The position numbers were made by a program, and so were the translations under genes. A stretch of DNA of 64,000 nt from NCBI RefSeq assembly GCF_014534685.1, contig NZ_JACVVX010000004.1:453738-517737 (forward strand), written 5' to 3'. The DNA is from Oryzicola mucosus (lineage in GTDB: Bacteria > Pseudomonadota > Alphaproteobacteria > Rhizobiales > Rhizobiaceae). Shown one piece after another: positions 9,355 to 18,546 of this stretch (position 1 is the stretch's first letter; each line of letters opens with the position of its first letter). The notes under the pieces are model-generated. The model had not been told where the DNA came from. It ran no database searches and saw nothing but the letters and a program-made list of their open reading frames with translations.

Positions 9355-10317
9355 TTACGCGACCGTCAGAGGGAGGGAAGAGGGCGTGAAGCCGCCGGCT
9401 TCCGTCTGCAGGAACGCCTCGCCGCAGGCCTTGGCCAGATTGCGCACGCGCAGAATATAGCTTTGCCGTTCGGTCACCGAGATAACGCCGCGCGCATCAA
9501 GCAGGTTGAAGACGTGGGACGCCTTGATGCACTGGTCGTAGGCGGGGAACACCATGCGGTGCGGCTGGCCTTCGGGGCGGTCGGCGCCCGCCTTCAGAAG
9601 CGCCTGGCATTCTGCCTCGGCGTCGATGAAGTGCTGGTGCAGGATGGCGGTGTTGGCGTACTCGAAATTGTGCCGGGAATATTCCTGCTCGGCCTGCAGG
9701 AAAACCTCGCCATAGCTGACCTTCTCGTCGCCTTCGAGCCCGTTGAAGTTGAGGTCGTAGACATTGTCGACGCCCTGCACATACATGGCGAGCCGTTCGA
9801 GGCCATAGGTGAGTTCGCCGGCGACAGGCGCGCATTCGATGCCGCAGACCTGCTGGAAATAGGTGAACTGGGAGACTTCCATGCCGTCGCACCAGCATTC
9901 CCAGCCCAGCCCCCAGGCGCCAAGCGTGGGGCTTTCCCAATCGTCCTCGACGAATCGGATGTCGTGCAGCAGCGGGTCGATGCCAATCGCCGCCAGCGAG
10001 CCGAGATAGAGCTCCTGCAGATTGGACGGGTTCGGCTTCAAGATCACCTGATACTGGTAGTAGTGCTGCAGCCGGTTCGGGTTCTCGCCATAGCGGCCGT
10101 CCTTGGGGCGGCGCGAGGGCTGCACATAGGCGGCGTTCCAGCGGCGCGGACCGAGCGCGCGCAGCGTGGTGGCGGGGTGGAAGGTGCCGGCGCCGACCTC
10201 CATGTCGTAGGGCTGCAGGATGACACAACCGCGTTCGGCCCAGTAATTGTGCAGGGTCAGGATCAGCCCCTGGAACGAGCGGCTGGGGTGCATGTGGGCG
10301 GGCAGAGGTTCGGTCAC
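9355..10317 (-). CDS. glyQ: Glycyl-tRNA synthetase alpha subunit
   Basis: GlyQ is the catalytic class II subunit that activates glycine and charges tRNA-Gly. The family's strongly conserved blocks are intact: [61 protein letters not shown] and [14 protein letters not shown]. The length of about 320 residues is normal for alphaproteobacteria. The start is uncertain: the GTG at 10317 gives the family-like N-terminus [15 protein letters not shown], while the ATG at 10293 would trim eight residues. It is the promoter-proximal gene of glyQ-glyS. Confidence 0.95.
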   Translation of the reverse strand: MTEPLPAHMHPSRSFQGLILTLHNYWAERGCVILQPYDMEVGAGTFHPATTLRALGPRRWNAAYVQPSRRPKDGRYGENPNRLQHYYQYQVILKPNPSNLQELYLGSLAAIGIDPLLHDIRFVEDDWESPTLGAWGLGWECWCDGMEVSQFTYFQQVCGIECAPVAGELTYGLERLAMYVQGVDNVYDLNFNGLEGDEKVSYGEVFLQAEQEYSRHNFEYANTAILHQHFIDAEAECQALLKAGADRPEGQPHRMVFPAYDQCIKASHVFNLLDARGVISVTERQSYILRVRNLAKACGEAFLQTEAGGFTPSSLPLTVA

Positions 10318-10425
10318 GGGCGGGCTCAACGGTTTGCGCCCCGAGGGGGCCAAAGGAGCGCCCGTCCTAGTACCGCGAACCGTGCAGCGTCAAGCGTTCG
10401 CCTTTGAAGGCAGCGCGCCGCTTAC

Positions 10426-10971
10426 CTATTTGCCGCCGCCGCGCCGGAGATGCTCGTCGAGCCGGGGCATGATCTCGACGAAGTTGCACGGCATATGGCG
10501 GTAATCGAGTTGCGGCTCGAGAATGCCGTCCCAGGCATCGCGGCAGGCGCCGGGCGAGCCTGGCAGCACGAAGACGAAGGTGGCGTTGACGACGCCGCCG
10601 GTGGCGCGGGACTGCACGGTGGAGGTGCCGATCTTGTCGTAGGAGATGCGGTGGAACACCTCCGAGAAGCCGTCCATGCGCTTTTCGAAGATCGGCTCCA
10701 GCGCCTCGGGCGTGACATCGCGGCCGGTAAAACCGGTGCCGCCGGTGGTGATGACGACGTCGATGTCGTCCTGCCGGCTCCAGGACAGCACGCGATCGCG
10801 GATCAGGTCCTTGTCGTCGGTGACGATGTCGCGCGCCGCCAGCACATGGCCAGCCTCGGCGATGCGGTCAGCAAGCGTCTGGCCGGACTTGTCGTCGGCA
10901 AGCGTCCGGGTATCGGACACGGTGAGCACCGCGATGCGAACGGGGATGAAGGAGCGGTCGGTGCCGGCCAT
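10426..10971 (-). CDS. moaB: Molybdenum cofactor biosynthesis protein B
   Basis: MoaB belongs to the MoaB/Mog family, which binds molybdopterin and adenylylates it before metal insertion. The 181-residue protein shows IAVLTVSDTRTLADDKSG at the N-terminus, the pterin-binding loop TTGGTGFTGRDVTPEA near residue 80 and LPGSPGACRDAW near 145. The ATG at 10971 fits family length. Its start lies immediately after the ispE stop, so the two genes are probably cotranscribed. In rhizobia this is often the only Mog-type adenylyltransferase annotated, which I cannot check here. Confidence 0.94.
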   Translation of the reverse strand: MAGTDRSFIPVRIAVLTVSDTRTLADDKSGQTLADRIAEAGHVLAARDIVTDDKDLIRDRVLSWSRQDDIDVVITTGGTGFTGRDVTPEALEPIFEKRMDGFSEVFHRISYDKIGTSTVQSRATGGVVNATFVFVLPGSPGACRDAWDGILEPQLDYRHMPCNFVEIMPRLDEHLRRGGGK

Positions 10972-10972
10972 G

Positions 10973-11851
10973 TCAGTCGCGGTCCTTGTGAAGGGTTTGG
11001 GTCGCGGCGACGAACCAGTAAGGCCAGGCTTCGGCAATGCCGGCGGCGGCGGCCTCGGCTGCGGCAGCGTCGGTAAAAAGACCGAAACAGGTGGCGCCGG
11101 AGCCGGACATACGAGCGAAACCCGCGCCATGGTCCTTCAGCGCGTCGAGCGTTTCGCCGATCTCGGCGGCGACGGAACGCGCGGGCTGTTCGAGGTCGTT
11201 GCGGGTCCGGTGCAGCCAGTCCTGCAACGCATCGGCAGTGTCGAATGGCGGCAGCGGCGGGTTGTCCCGCTGCGTCAAGGCGCGGAACACGTCGGGCGTA
11301 CCGACGGCGACGCCGGGATTGACCAGCACGATATGAAGCGGGGGAAATGCATCGAGCATCTGCGTATGCTCGCCGATGCCGGCGGCGATGAGCGGGCGGG
11401 CGGCGACGCACATCGGAAGGTCGGCACCCAATGGCAGGCCGAGCGCCTGCAGCCGCGCTTCGCCGGCACCGAGATTCCAGAAACGGTCGAGTGCGCGCAA
11501 AGTGGCAGCGGCGTCGCTGGAGCCGCCGCCGATGCCGGAGGCGGCTGGCAAATGCTTCTCCAGTTCGATGGCGACGGGGCCGGCGGATTGCTCGGGGAAA
11601 GCCGCGCGCAGGGCATCGCGAGCGCGCAGCACGAGATTGCCGTCGTCGAGCGGGACATGGGCGGCGAAATGGCCGCGCACGACAAAACTGTCTTCCTCGG
11701 CGGGAGAGACGACGATGCGGTCGCCGAAGGCGGTGAAGACGACCAGGCTCTCGAGCAAATGGTAGCCGTCGTCGCGACGGCCGACGACATGAAGGGCGAG
11801 ATTGATCTTCGCCGGCGCGTGCTCGGCGACCGAAAAACGCTGCAGGGTCAC
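10973..11851 (-). CDS. ispE: 4-diphosphocytidyl-2-C-methyl-D-erythritol kinase
   Basis: IspE phosphorylates CDP-methylerythritol with ATP in the MEP isoprenoid pathway, the source of precursors for the polyprenyl synthase at 14,530. The GHMP-kinase motifs are present: APAKINLALHVVGRRDDGYH at residues 12-31, the ATP loop LPAASGIGGGSSDAA near residue 108 and GSGATCFGLF near 257. At 292 residues the length is typical. The start is a GTG with no strong Shine-Dalgarno sequence; coupling to the small gene ending 13 bases upstream may help initiation. Confidence 0.94.
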   Translation of the reverse strand: MTLQRFSVAEHAPAKINLALHVVGRRDDGYHLLESLVVFTAFGDRIVVSPAEEDSFVVRGHFAAHVPLDDGNLVLRARDALRAAFPEQSAGPVAIELEKHLPAASGIGGGSSDAAATLRALDRFWNLGAGEARLQALGLPLGADLPMCVAARPLIAAGIGEHTQMLDAFPPLHIVLVNPGVAVGTPDVFRALTQRDNPPLPPFDTADALQDWLHRTRNDLEQPARSVAAEIGETLDALKDHGAGFARMSGSGATCFGLFTDAAAAEAAAAGIAEAWPYWFVAATQTLHKDRD

Positions 11852-11864
11852 GCCGGTTACGCGA

Positions 11865-12056
11865 TCAGTCCTTGGACAGGCGGTATTCGCCGGTCTTGGG
11901 ATCCTTGATCAGCGTGCCGCTGGCACCCGTGGCGCGCTGCTGCTCGGTACGACGAACCTTCGCCGTCACGCGCTCCGCTTCTTTGACGAAGGAGCGGTAG
12001 CCCATATAGGCAACAGCGCCCACAACAGCGAAGAAAATAAGCTGCGGCATCGTCAT
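11865..12056 (-). CDS. Small single-pass membrane protein, hypothetical
   Basis: The 63-residue product has one N-terminal hydrophobic segment (LIFFAVVGAVAYMGYRSF), a basic/acidic helix, and the C-terminal tail LIKDPKTGEYRLSKD, a style of tail common in short rhizobial membrane proteins. AAGAGGGA precedes the first ATG; a second in-frame ATG two codons later is equally plausible. It lies 13 bases upstream of ispE and is probably in the same transcript. Function is unknown. Confidence 0.7.
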   Translation of the reverse strand: MTMPQLIFFAVVGAVAYMGYRSFVKEAERVTAKVRRTEQQRATGASGTLIKDPKTGEYRLSKD

Positions 12057-12218
12057 TCCCTCTTCATCTCCGTTTCAGCACCATCCACACCGAAACAGGC
12101 AGACCGATCTGGCTGCGCAATGCTCACGAGCAGGGCTGGATGCCGCACGACACGCGGCACCGATATGATAATAAGCATGGCCTTGCAAAATTTCAAAGCC
12201 CGCCGGCATCACGCCCGA

Positions 12219-13109
12219 TCACAAGCCGTAGCGCGCCCAGAGCGATCGGTCTTCGGCGGCATCGATGAAGCCCGTCGACGCCGCGGCGGCGATGTCGGGC
12301 GCCAACGAACCCAACAGGCCCCTGCCTCGCCCGAACAGGCCGCGCGGCGGGGCAATGAGCTTCATCTTGGTCTTGGGGCCGAAGCGGTCGCGCAACACGC
12401 TGCGCATGTCTCCGAGGCCATCGACCAGCCCCAGTTCGACACCCTTGATGCCGGTCCAGAACAGGCCGGTGAACAGGTCCGGATCGTCCTTCAGCTTGGT
12501 CCCACGGCGGCTCTTGACCAGATCGATGAAGGTCTGGTGCACTTCGAGCTGCAGCGCCTTGAGACGTTCGATGTCTTCCTGTTTCTCCGGCTTGAACGGA
12601 TCGAGCACGGATTTGTTCTGCCCGGCCGTATGCACGCGGCGCTCAACGCCGATCTTCTTCATCAGATCGGTGAAGCCGAAGGAGGCGGAGACCACGCCGA
12701 TCGATCCGACGATGGAAGACGGGTCAGCGATGATCTCGTCGCCCGCGACCGCGATCATATAGCCGCCCGACGCCGCGACATCCTCGACGAAGACCAGAAC
12801 GCGCTTGTTCTTTTCCTGGGCGAGATCGCGGATACGCTTGTAGATCAGCCGCGACTGCACCGGCGAGCCGCCCGGCGAGTTGATCGAGATCGCCACAGCC
12901 GGCGCCTCCTTGATGGCAAAGGCCTTTTCGATCAGCCCCGCCGTCGAGGCAAGCGACAGGTTCTGCCGGAACTGGCCACCGCCGGACATGATCGTTCCAT
13001 GCAGCCGGATCACAGGGATCGTGACATCGTTGGAACGCATGGATTTCGGAAGCAGACGGCGGAGAAGGCCCAAGCAGATCATCCTTTCAAGACTACGGTC
13101 CAAAGCCAT
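12219..13109 (-). CDS. S49 family serine peptidase, SohB/SppA-like
   Basis: S49 peptidases cut signal-peptide remnants or membrane proteins with a Ser-Lys dyad. The nucleophile is Ser114 in VAASGGYMIA, and the candidate general base is Lys166 in TAGQNKSVLD. The oxyanion segment SINSPGGSPVQS lies near residue 75 and GSIGVV near 135. At 296 residues it is the short single-domain form. It has no strong transmembrane anchor, only a mildly hydrophobic, basic N-terminus, so it could be peripheral or cytoplasmic. It is monocistronic and followed by 162 bases of nondescript sequence. Confidence 0.9.
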   Translation of the reverse strand: MALDRSLERMICLGLLRRLLPKSMRSNDVTIPVIRLHGTIMSGGGQFRQNLSLASTAGLIEKAFAIKEAPAVAISINSPGGSPVQSRLIYKRIRDLAQEKNKRVLVFVEDVAASGGYMIAVAGDEIIADPSSIVGSIGVVSASFGFTDLMKKIGVERRVHTAGQNKSVLDPFKPEKQEDIERLKALQLEVHQTFIDLVKSRRGTKLKDDPDLFTGLFWTGIKGVELGLVDGLGDMRSVLRDRFGPKTKMKLIAPPRGLFGRGRGLLGSLAPDIAAAASTGFIDAAEDRSLWARYGL

Positions 13110-13189
13110 GTAGGTTTTGACGTCGAAAGCGCAATGGCGCTACTTCTGGCGAGATCTTGCCGTGAATTAGCAAACAGCGCATCGATCGA

Positions 13190-13335
13190 CCCCCCTCACC
13201 GGTTTGCTTCGCAAACCACCTCTCCCCCGTCCCGGGGGCGAGGAATGCTGCCTCACGAGACGCATCCTATGCAGAACCTGGGTTCCTCGCCCCCATGAAT
13301 GGGGGAGAGGTGGCGAGCGCAGCGAGCCGGTGAGG
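13190..13335. repeat. Palindromic intergenic repeat element (same family as the glyS insert)
   Basis: The ends are inverted: CCCCCTCACCGG then CCACCTCTCCCCC on the left, GGGGGAGAGGTGG then CCGGTGAGGGGG on the right. Inner cgtcccgggggcgagg and cctcgcccccatg extend the symmetry. The whole unit is about 146 bp and lies between two minus-strand genes. It resembles small, non-autonomous, transcript-folding repeats of rhizobial genomes. Nothing else is seen in the 244-base gap. Confidence 0.8.
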
Positions 13336-13353
13336 GGGAAGCACGGCTGTGGC

Positions 13354-14154
13354 TCAATCTCCGAAAAGCGAGGCGCGGCCGTTGACGATGTCTTCGGCGC
13401 GGGCGGAAAAGGCCTCGCCAGCATCGTGCAGCACCAATGGCGGACAGAGCGAGAGCGGCCCCCGCGCCGCGCGAGTGCCGCGCAGGACGATGCGGATTGC
13501 GGGTAGCTCTGCGCGCGGATGGATGGGTACGATCTGCACGGAACCGAACCTGCCTTTCACGGCATCGAGTAGCGGCGCGAGCGCATCGGGACGCGCGATC
13601 ACCGCCACCCCGCCACGCGGCCGCACCACGGCCGCGGCACTTTTCATCCAGCGTTCGAACAGGCCGTCATCCATCACATGCGCCTTTTGTCTCAGCGGAT
13701 CGGGCGTGGCGCGGTCATGCGCGGCATTGAAGGGCGGATTCATGATGACGAAATCGAAACTGTTGTCGGCAAGGCCAGCCTCGGCGCGTGCCCTCCCCGT
13801 CAGCTCGACATCCGCGCGGATCACTTTTGCGCGAGATTTCAGCGCTGCATTGGCCGGATGGGCCAGCGTGGCTTCGGCATAAAGCGCCATTTCCGGCGTG
13901 ATTTCGGCGAGAGTGACACTGGCAGATGGGCAGCGCGACGCAACCGCAAGGCCCGCTGCACCCGCACCCGCACCGAAATCCGCGAGATGGCCGGCAAAGG
14001 CAGAGGGGACGCTAGCCGCCAACGTCATCGCATCCATGCCGGCGCGATGCCCGCCCCTGGCAGGCTGCACCAGCCAGAAACCGCCGCGATGGAACGCGTC
14101 CAGCGTGGTGGTCGCCGGCTCGACGGCGTCCGCGATCTCAGGTTCAGCCGTCAT
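13354..14154 (-). CDS. tRNA1(Val) adenine-N6 methyltransferase-like protein (TrmN6 family)
   Basis: The product (266 residues) is a class I SAM-dependent methyltransferase. Motif I is LADFGAGAGAAGLAVA near residue 60, and the amino-methyltransferase signature NPPF sits in FVIMNPPFNAAHD near residue 138. These features match the TrmN6/YfiC group, which makes m6A37 in tRNA-Val, but substrate assignment is by family only. The start overlaps the DUF2007 stop by four bases, so translation is probably coupled. This gene order near polyprenyl synthase is, from memory, common in Rhizobiales. Confidence 0.85.
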   Translation of the reverse strand: MTAEPEIADAVEPATTTLDAFHRGGFWLVQPARGGHRAGMDAMTLAASVPSAFAGHLADFGAGAGAAGLAVASRCPSASVTLAEITPEMALYAEATLAHPANAALKSRAKVIRADVELTGRARAEAGLADNSFDFVIMNPPFNAAHDRATPDPLRQKAHVMDDGLFERWMKSAAAVVRPRGGVAVIARPDALAPLLDAVKGRFGSVQIVPIHPRAELPAIRIVLRGTRAARGPLSLCPPLVLHDAGEAFSARAEDIVNGRASLFGD

Positions 14155-14375
14155 TTCTGGCGGATTTCATTGGCGATGCCTGCCGCCGTCATCAGTTCGC
14201 GCGCTTCCTTCAGATCGTCCTCGGCGATCATGATGCGTCGCGGCAGCACGCCGATCGATCCGTCGAGCACACTCATATTCTCATCGGCGACGAAGCAGTC
14301 GATGCCGGAGTCGCGCAGCAGCGACTGCACGAAGGATATGGTCACCGCATCATTGGTGCGCACGAGTTCGATCAT
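14151..14375 (-). CDS. DUF2007 domain protein
   Basis: The 74-residue protein starts MIELVRTNDAVTISFVQSLL and carries the DUF2007 pattern: a beta-alpha-beta unit binding an adjacent sequence (DSGIDCFVADENMS) followed by RIMIAEDDLKEARELM. DUF2007 proteins are small ACT-like putative signal-transducing proteins of unknown role. It overlaps the TrmN6-like gene by four bases and is transcribed divergently from the polyprenyl synthase gene, with 154 bases between them. Confidence 0.85.
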   Translation of the reverse strand: MIELVRTNDAVTISFVQSLLRDSGIDCFVADENMSVLDGSIGVLPRRIMIAEDDLKEARELMTAAGIANEIRQK

Positions 14376-14529
14376 GGTACGGTCCTAACGTCTGGTTGCG
14401 GCTTCCTGTGTATATGGTAGGGCGAGCCGCGCCAATTCGCCACTTGCGACGATAGGGCTTGCCGACCTAGAGTCCGCCCGCGCGACGGAGCCTTGGCTTC
14501 GTCACACGGGTTTGACGGGAGTGGTAGAT

Positions 14530-15546
14530 TTGGGTGTGGTTCTGAACCTCGAACAGGGCAAACGCGAGCCGGCGACGATCCAGGCCCTTCTCGACATGAC
14601 GGCGGCCGATATGGGCCGAGTCAACAAGCTCATCCTGTCCAAGGCCGGCTCCGACGTCGAGATGATCCCCGAAGTCGCGAACCATCTGATCTCCTCCGGC
14701 GGCAAGCGGTTGCGTCCGATGCTGACGCTGGCCGCGGCACAGATGTTCGGCTATTCCGGCGAAAACCACGTCAAGCTCGCCACCAGCGTCGAGTTCATGC
14801 ACACCGCAACGCTGCTGCATGACGATGTGGTTGATGAGAGCGACCTGCGGCGCGGCAAGAAGACAGCGCGCACCATCTGGGGCAACCAGGCGAGCGTGCT
14901 CGTCGGAGACTTTCTGCTCGGCCAGGCCTTCCGCATGATGGTCGAAGTCGGCTCGCTGGAAGCGCTCGACATTCTCTCGGCCGCCGCATCGATCATCGCA
15001 GAGGGCGAGGTGATGCAGCTTGCCGCGGCAAAGAATCTCGACACCACCGAGGACGAGCATTTCGCCGTCATCAAGGCAAAGACGGCAGCCCTGTTCTCGG
15101 CCGCGGCCGAAGTCGGGCCGGTCATCGCCAACGCATCGAAGAACGACCGCGCCGCGCTGCGCTCCTACGGCACCAATCTGGGCCTCGCCTTCCAGCTCAT
15201 CGACGATGCGCTCGACTATGGCGGTTCGAGCAAGGACCTCGGCAAGAACACCGGCGACGATTTCCGCGAGGGCAAGGTGACGCTTCCCGTCATCCTCGCC
15301 TATCGGCGCGGCACCAGCGACGAACGCGCTTTCTGGAAGAGCGCTATCGAAGACGGCAATACGGACGAAGCGGCGTTGGAACGCGCAACGGGGCTGATGA
15401 CACGCCACGGCGCTATTGCCGATACGATCGGCCGGGCCAGCCATTTCGGCGAGATCGCGCGCGATGCACTGGCGCCGCTGGCAGCCACGCCGCAGAAGTC
15501 AGCGCTGATCGAAGTGATCGATTTCTGCATCCGGCGCGTGGTCTAG
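14530..15546 (+). CDS. Polyprenyl (octa/decaprenyl) diphosphate synthase
   Basis: This trans-prenyltransferase makes the long polyprenyl diphosphate used for ubiquinone, upstream of UbiA. Both Asp-rich motifs are intact: LLHDDVVDESD near residue 95 and QLIDDALDYGG near 225, with GGKRLRP at the IPP-binding site near residue 58. At about 338 residues the length is normal. I chose the TTG at 14530 because GGGAG ends eight bases upstream and the product then begins MGVVLNLEQGKR, like family members; a GTG at 14521 and a TTG at 14512 have no usable spacing. The chain length made is inferred, not visible. Confidence 0.92.
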   Translation: MGVVLNLEQGKREPATIQALLDMTAADMGRVNKLILSKAGSDVEMIPEVANHLISSGGKRLRPMLTLAAAQMFGYSGENHVKLATSVEFMHTATLLHDDVVDESDLRRGKKTARTIWGNQASVLVGDFLLGQAFRMMVEVGSLEALDILSAAASIIAEGEVMQLAAAKNLDTTEDEHFAVIKAKTAALFSAAAEVGPVIANASKNDRAALRSYGTNLGLAFQLIDDALDYGGSSKDLGKNTGDDFREGKVTLPVILAYRRGTSDERAFWKSAIEDGNTDEAALERATGLMTRHGAIADTIGRASHFGEIARDALAPLAATPQKSALIEVIDFCIRRVV

Positions 15547-15769
15547 GCCGCCACCGACGACCTCGGCACCTCTTACGCAGCCACGTTGCCACCTGTCCCG
15601 CCGATGCCACAGTTAGGCCCTTTCTTAGTAAGGTCACCTAATAGTGTGCCAAATCGATTGAAGGCTGTCCGTAAAAAGGCCATGCTTCTGCGATTACGGT
15701 TTCAAGGGGCCTCCGATGGCTCTAACGCGGGTTGGCGCTTGGCTGAGGACCCGGCAGGAAGGACGTGAT

Positions 15770-17809
15770 ATGCGGCTAGGACGCGCGAGCTGGATCCTGA
15801 GCATGGCGGCGGTGGCGAGCATAGCCATTTCAGCCCCTTTCGCCTATGCAAAAGACACCCCGGAAACCGTACAGGTCGGCTCTTTCTCAGGCGCGTTCCT
15901 CGCTGCCAGAGTGGCCGAAGTCGACAACGATCTCGACACCGCAATCGCCTATTACAAGCGCGCGCTGGCCTTCAACCCCAATGACGTGCAGCTCAAGCAG
16001 AGCGTGTTGCTGGCACTGATCGCCCAAGGGCGGTTCGACGAATCGCTGCCTTACGCCGAGATGCTGAAGACCGTGCCGGATGTCGAGCGCTTCTCGCGTG
16101 TCGCGCTCGGCGTCGATGCCATCCGCAAGAAGGACTATCCCGCCGCCGAGACGTGGCTGAAGCTGGCGCTGCAGTCCGACCTCGACCGGTTGATTACCGG
16201 CGTGATGAGCGGGTGGGTGAAGCTGGGCGCCGACCAGAAGACGCAGGCAATCGAAGCCGTCGAAAAGCTCGAGGGACCGGAATGGTTCGGTCTGTTCCGC
16301 TCCTATCACGCCGCGCTGATTGCCGACGCTGCCGGGCTGAACGACAAGGCCGACCAATCCTATCGCACCTTCATGGACAATATCGCCGCCGGCGGCAGCG
16401 CGCCCGAGACCTGGATGCGCGGCGCGGAGGCCTATGCCCGCTTCCTGGCGCGCCAGGGCAAGAAAGACGAGGCGCTGGCGATACTCGACCGCGCGGACGA
16501 GTTTTCCACCGGACGCCCTCCAATCGCTGCCCTTCGCGAGCAAATCCGGAAGGGCGAGACCATCGCTCCGCTGGTCGCCACACCGGCCGATGGTTCGGCC
16601 GAAATCCTGCTGAATTTGGCGACCGCGCTGAACCGGGGCGGCGGCGAACCTTTCGTCCGCCTCTACCTGCAATATGCCCTGGCATTGAAGCCGGACAGCG
16701 ACGAGACGCTGATGCAACTGGCCGGCGTGGCCGAGCAGTTCAAGGACGGACAGGCGGCAATCGACCTTTATCGCCGCGTGCCCGAGGCCTCGCCGCTCAA
16801 GCGCATGGCCGACCTGCAGCTCGGCCTGAACCTTGCCGATCTCGACCAATATCCTGAAGCGGTCGAGCATCTGAAGAAGCTGGTCGCGCAAACACCGGAC
16901 GACATGCGCGGCTACCTGGCGCTTGGCGGGGTGTATTCCTCCAAGGAGGACTATCGCGATGCAGCCGATCTCTACGACAAGGCCGTCGCCACGCTGACGA
17001 CGCCCAGCCGCGCGACCTGGAACATCTTCTACCAGCGCGGCATCGCCTATGAACGGCTGAAGGAATGGGACAAAGCGGAGCCGAACTTCCGCAAGGCGCT
17101 GGAGCTCTTCCCCGACCAGCCGCAGGTAATGAACTATCTCGGCTATTCCTGGGTCGACATGCACATGAACCTTGAGGAAGGCCTCGACCTGATCAAGCGC
17201 GCCGTCGAGCTGCGCCCCAGCGACGGTTACATCGTCGATTCGCTGGGCTGGGCGTATTACCGCATGGGGCGCTATGAGGAGGCCGTGAAGGAACTGGAGC
17301 GCGCGGTATCGCTGATGCCGAACGATCCGGTGCTGAACGACCATCTGGGCGACGCCTATTGGCGCACCGATCGCAAGCTGGAAGCAACCTTCCAGTGGAG
17401 CCACGCACGCGACCTGAAGCCGGAGCCCGACATTCTGGCCCAGGTGCAGAAGAAGCTGTCGGAAGGCCTGCCCCCTGCCGACAAAGCCGAGGCGGAAAAG
17501 CCTGCCGAGCCAGCCAAGGTCGAAGCACAGCCTGTCCCGGCAACACCCGCGGAGCAGACCGAAAAGAGAACCGAGGCGCCCCCCGCGCCAGTGGCCATCG
17601 AAAAGACAGAGGCCGCAGTCCCCGCCGAGGCGGAGGTGGTGCCGGCGGTCTATACCGTGCAGCCCGGCCAGTCGCTTTGGTCCATCGCCGACCGCATACT
17701 GGGCAATGGCGAGCGCTATCGCGAAATCCTCAGGCTGAACCCGCAATTGCGCGGCGACCCCGCGCGCCTGCATCCCGGCCAGGAACTGACACTGCCCGCG
17801 GCGCAGTAA
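15770..17809 (+). CDS. Exported TPR-repeat protein with C-terminal LysM domain
   Basis: A Sec signal peptide (core WILSMAAVASIAISAPFA, cleavage after AYA) leads into about 520 residues of tetratricopeptide repeats, for example AIAYYKRALAFNPND and AEPNFRKALELFPDQP. A Pro/Glu/Ala/Lys-rich linker (residues 560-625) follows, then a C-terminal LysM domain starting YTVQPGQSLWSIADRIL. LysM binds peptidoglycan or related GlcNAc polymers, so the protein is probably an envelope scaffold. The ATG at 15770 has AGGAAGGAC upstream and starts directly at the signal peptide. The pairing of TPR and LysM in one protein is less usual. A terminator follows. Confidence 0.88.
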   Translation: MRLGRASWILSMAAVASIAISAPFAYAKDTPETVQVGSFSGAFLAARVAEVDNDLDTAIAYYKRALAFNPNDVQLKQSVLLALIAQGRFDESLPYAEMLKTVPDVERFSRVALGVDAIRKKDYPAAETWLKLALQSDLDRLITGVMSGWVKLGADQKTQAIEAVEKLEGPEWFGLFRSYHAALIADAAGLNDKADQSYRTFMDNIAAGGSAPETWMRGAEAYARFLARQGKKDEALAILDRADEFSTGRPPIAALREQIRKGETIAPLVATPADGSAEILLNLATALNRGGGEPFVRLYLQYALALKPDSDETLMQLAGVAEQFKDGQAAIDLYRRVPEASPLKRMADLQLGLNLADLDQYPEAVEHLKKLVAQTPDDMRGYLALGGVYSSKEDYRDAADLYDKAVATLTTPSRATWNIFYQRGIAYERLKEWDKAEPNFRKALELFPDQPQVMNYLGYSWVDMHMNLEEGLDLIKRAVELRPSDGYIVDSLGWAYYRMGRYEEAVKELERAVSLMPNDPVLNDHLGDAYWRTDRKLEATFQWSHARDLKPEPDILAQVQKKLSEGLPPADKAEAEKPAEPAKVEAQPVPATPAEQTEKRTEAPPAPVAIEKTEAAVPAEAEVVPAVYTVQPGQSLWSIADRILGNGERYREILRLNPQLRGDPARLHPGQELTLPAAQ

Positions 17810-17834
17810 GCACTTTCAACAAAGCAAAATGTCA

Positions 17835-17866
17835 GAAGGCCGGGATTTTTCCTGGCCTTTGTTTTT
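17835..17866 (+). terminator. Rho-independent terminator of the TPR-LysM gene
   Basis: AAGGCCGGG pairs with CCTGGCCTT (one wobble) around a T-rich loop, followed by gtttttgg. It lies 26 bases after the stop and just before the convergent glycosyltransferase gene. Confidence 0.7.
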
Positions 17867-17870
17867 GGCG

Positions 17871-18380
17871 CTACCGCTTGAGCGGTGCGACCCAGATTTC
17901 AGCATCCAGCCTTTTCGTGGCGACGCCCTTGGCGAGCGCCTCGGCGTCTGACGCCTTGGCGGCTAGCGAAACCGCCTGACGCTTGCTGATCACGAGCCCT
18001 TCGGTGAGCGGACGCCGTCTGCCGAAGAGGCGGGACAGAAACGGCGGCCGACCCGCCTTGGCTTGCGAGAAGCGCGCGGCGATGGTGTGGCGGCCAGTGT
18101 GCGACGACACCTCGTCCGTCCAGCCGTCGACCAGACGCGCGCCCGGTTCCAACAGCAATATCCACTCGCTCCGAGCCTGGCGGATGCCGGCGGCGATACC
18201 GCCCTGCCCGACATAGTGGCAGCCGGCATGGTCGGCGACGCGCTGGGTCTGGTCGGTCGACCCGATGTCGCAAACGATCACCTCGCGCACGACGCCCTCC
18301 ACCGCCCCGCCGACCAGCGACGCCAGCGTGCGGGCCAGAGCTTCCTCGTCATTTTTGGTTTCGATCACGACACTGAGCAT
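17871..18380 (-). CDS. Short family 2 glycosyltransferase-like protein
   Basis: The 169-residue protein has the GT-A N-terminal half: MLSVVIETKNDEEALARTL, then VIVCDIGSTDQTQRVADHAG, where IGSTDQT stands for the usual D-x-S-x-D sugar-nucleotide loop, then ARSEWILLLEPGARL. The usual acceptor-binding C-terminal half is much reduced, and full GT2 enzymes have 250 or more residues. It may be a specialised mini-GT or a non-catalytic relative. It is monocistronic and convergent with the TPR-LysM gene. Confidence 0.8.
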   Translation of the reverse strand: MLSVVIETKNDEEALARTLASLVGGAVEGVVREVIVCDIGSTDQTQRVADHAGCHYVGQGGIAAGIRQARSEWILLLEPGARLVDGWTDEVSSHTGRHTIAARFSQAKAGRPPFLSRLFGRRRPLTEGLVISKRQAVSLAAKASDAEALAKGVATKRLDAEIWVAPLKR

Positions 18381-18546
18381 TCATGACCCTTAACAGGCTG
18401 GGGCCAAATTTCGCAACCGCGCCGAAAGCTGCAGTTCGCGAGCCAGTCCAAACAAAGTTCTTGCTTTGTTCTTATTTTAATGATAGGAATAATTTCATCA
18501 ATCGGCATGAAGCCGATCCCCGAAGCTCTCCCCGGAGGCGTGAAAC

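Noticed and set aside
15887..17773. A 628-codon minus-strand open frame.
   Set aside because: It is antisense to the TPR-LysM gene, whose repeats, signal peptide and ribosome-binding site are convincing.
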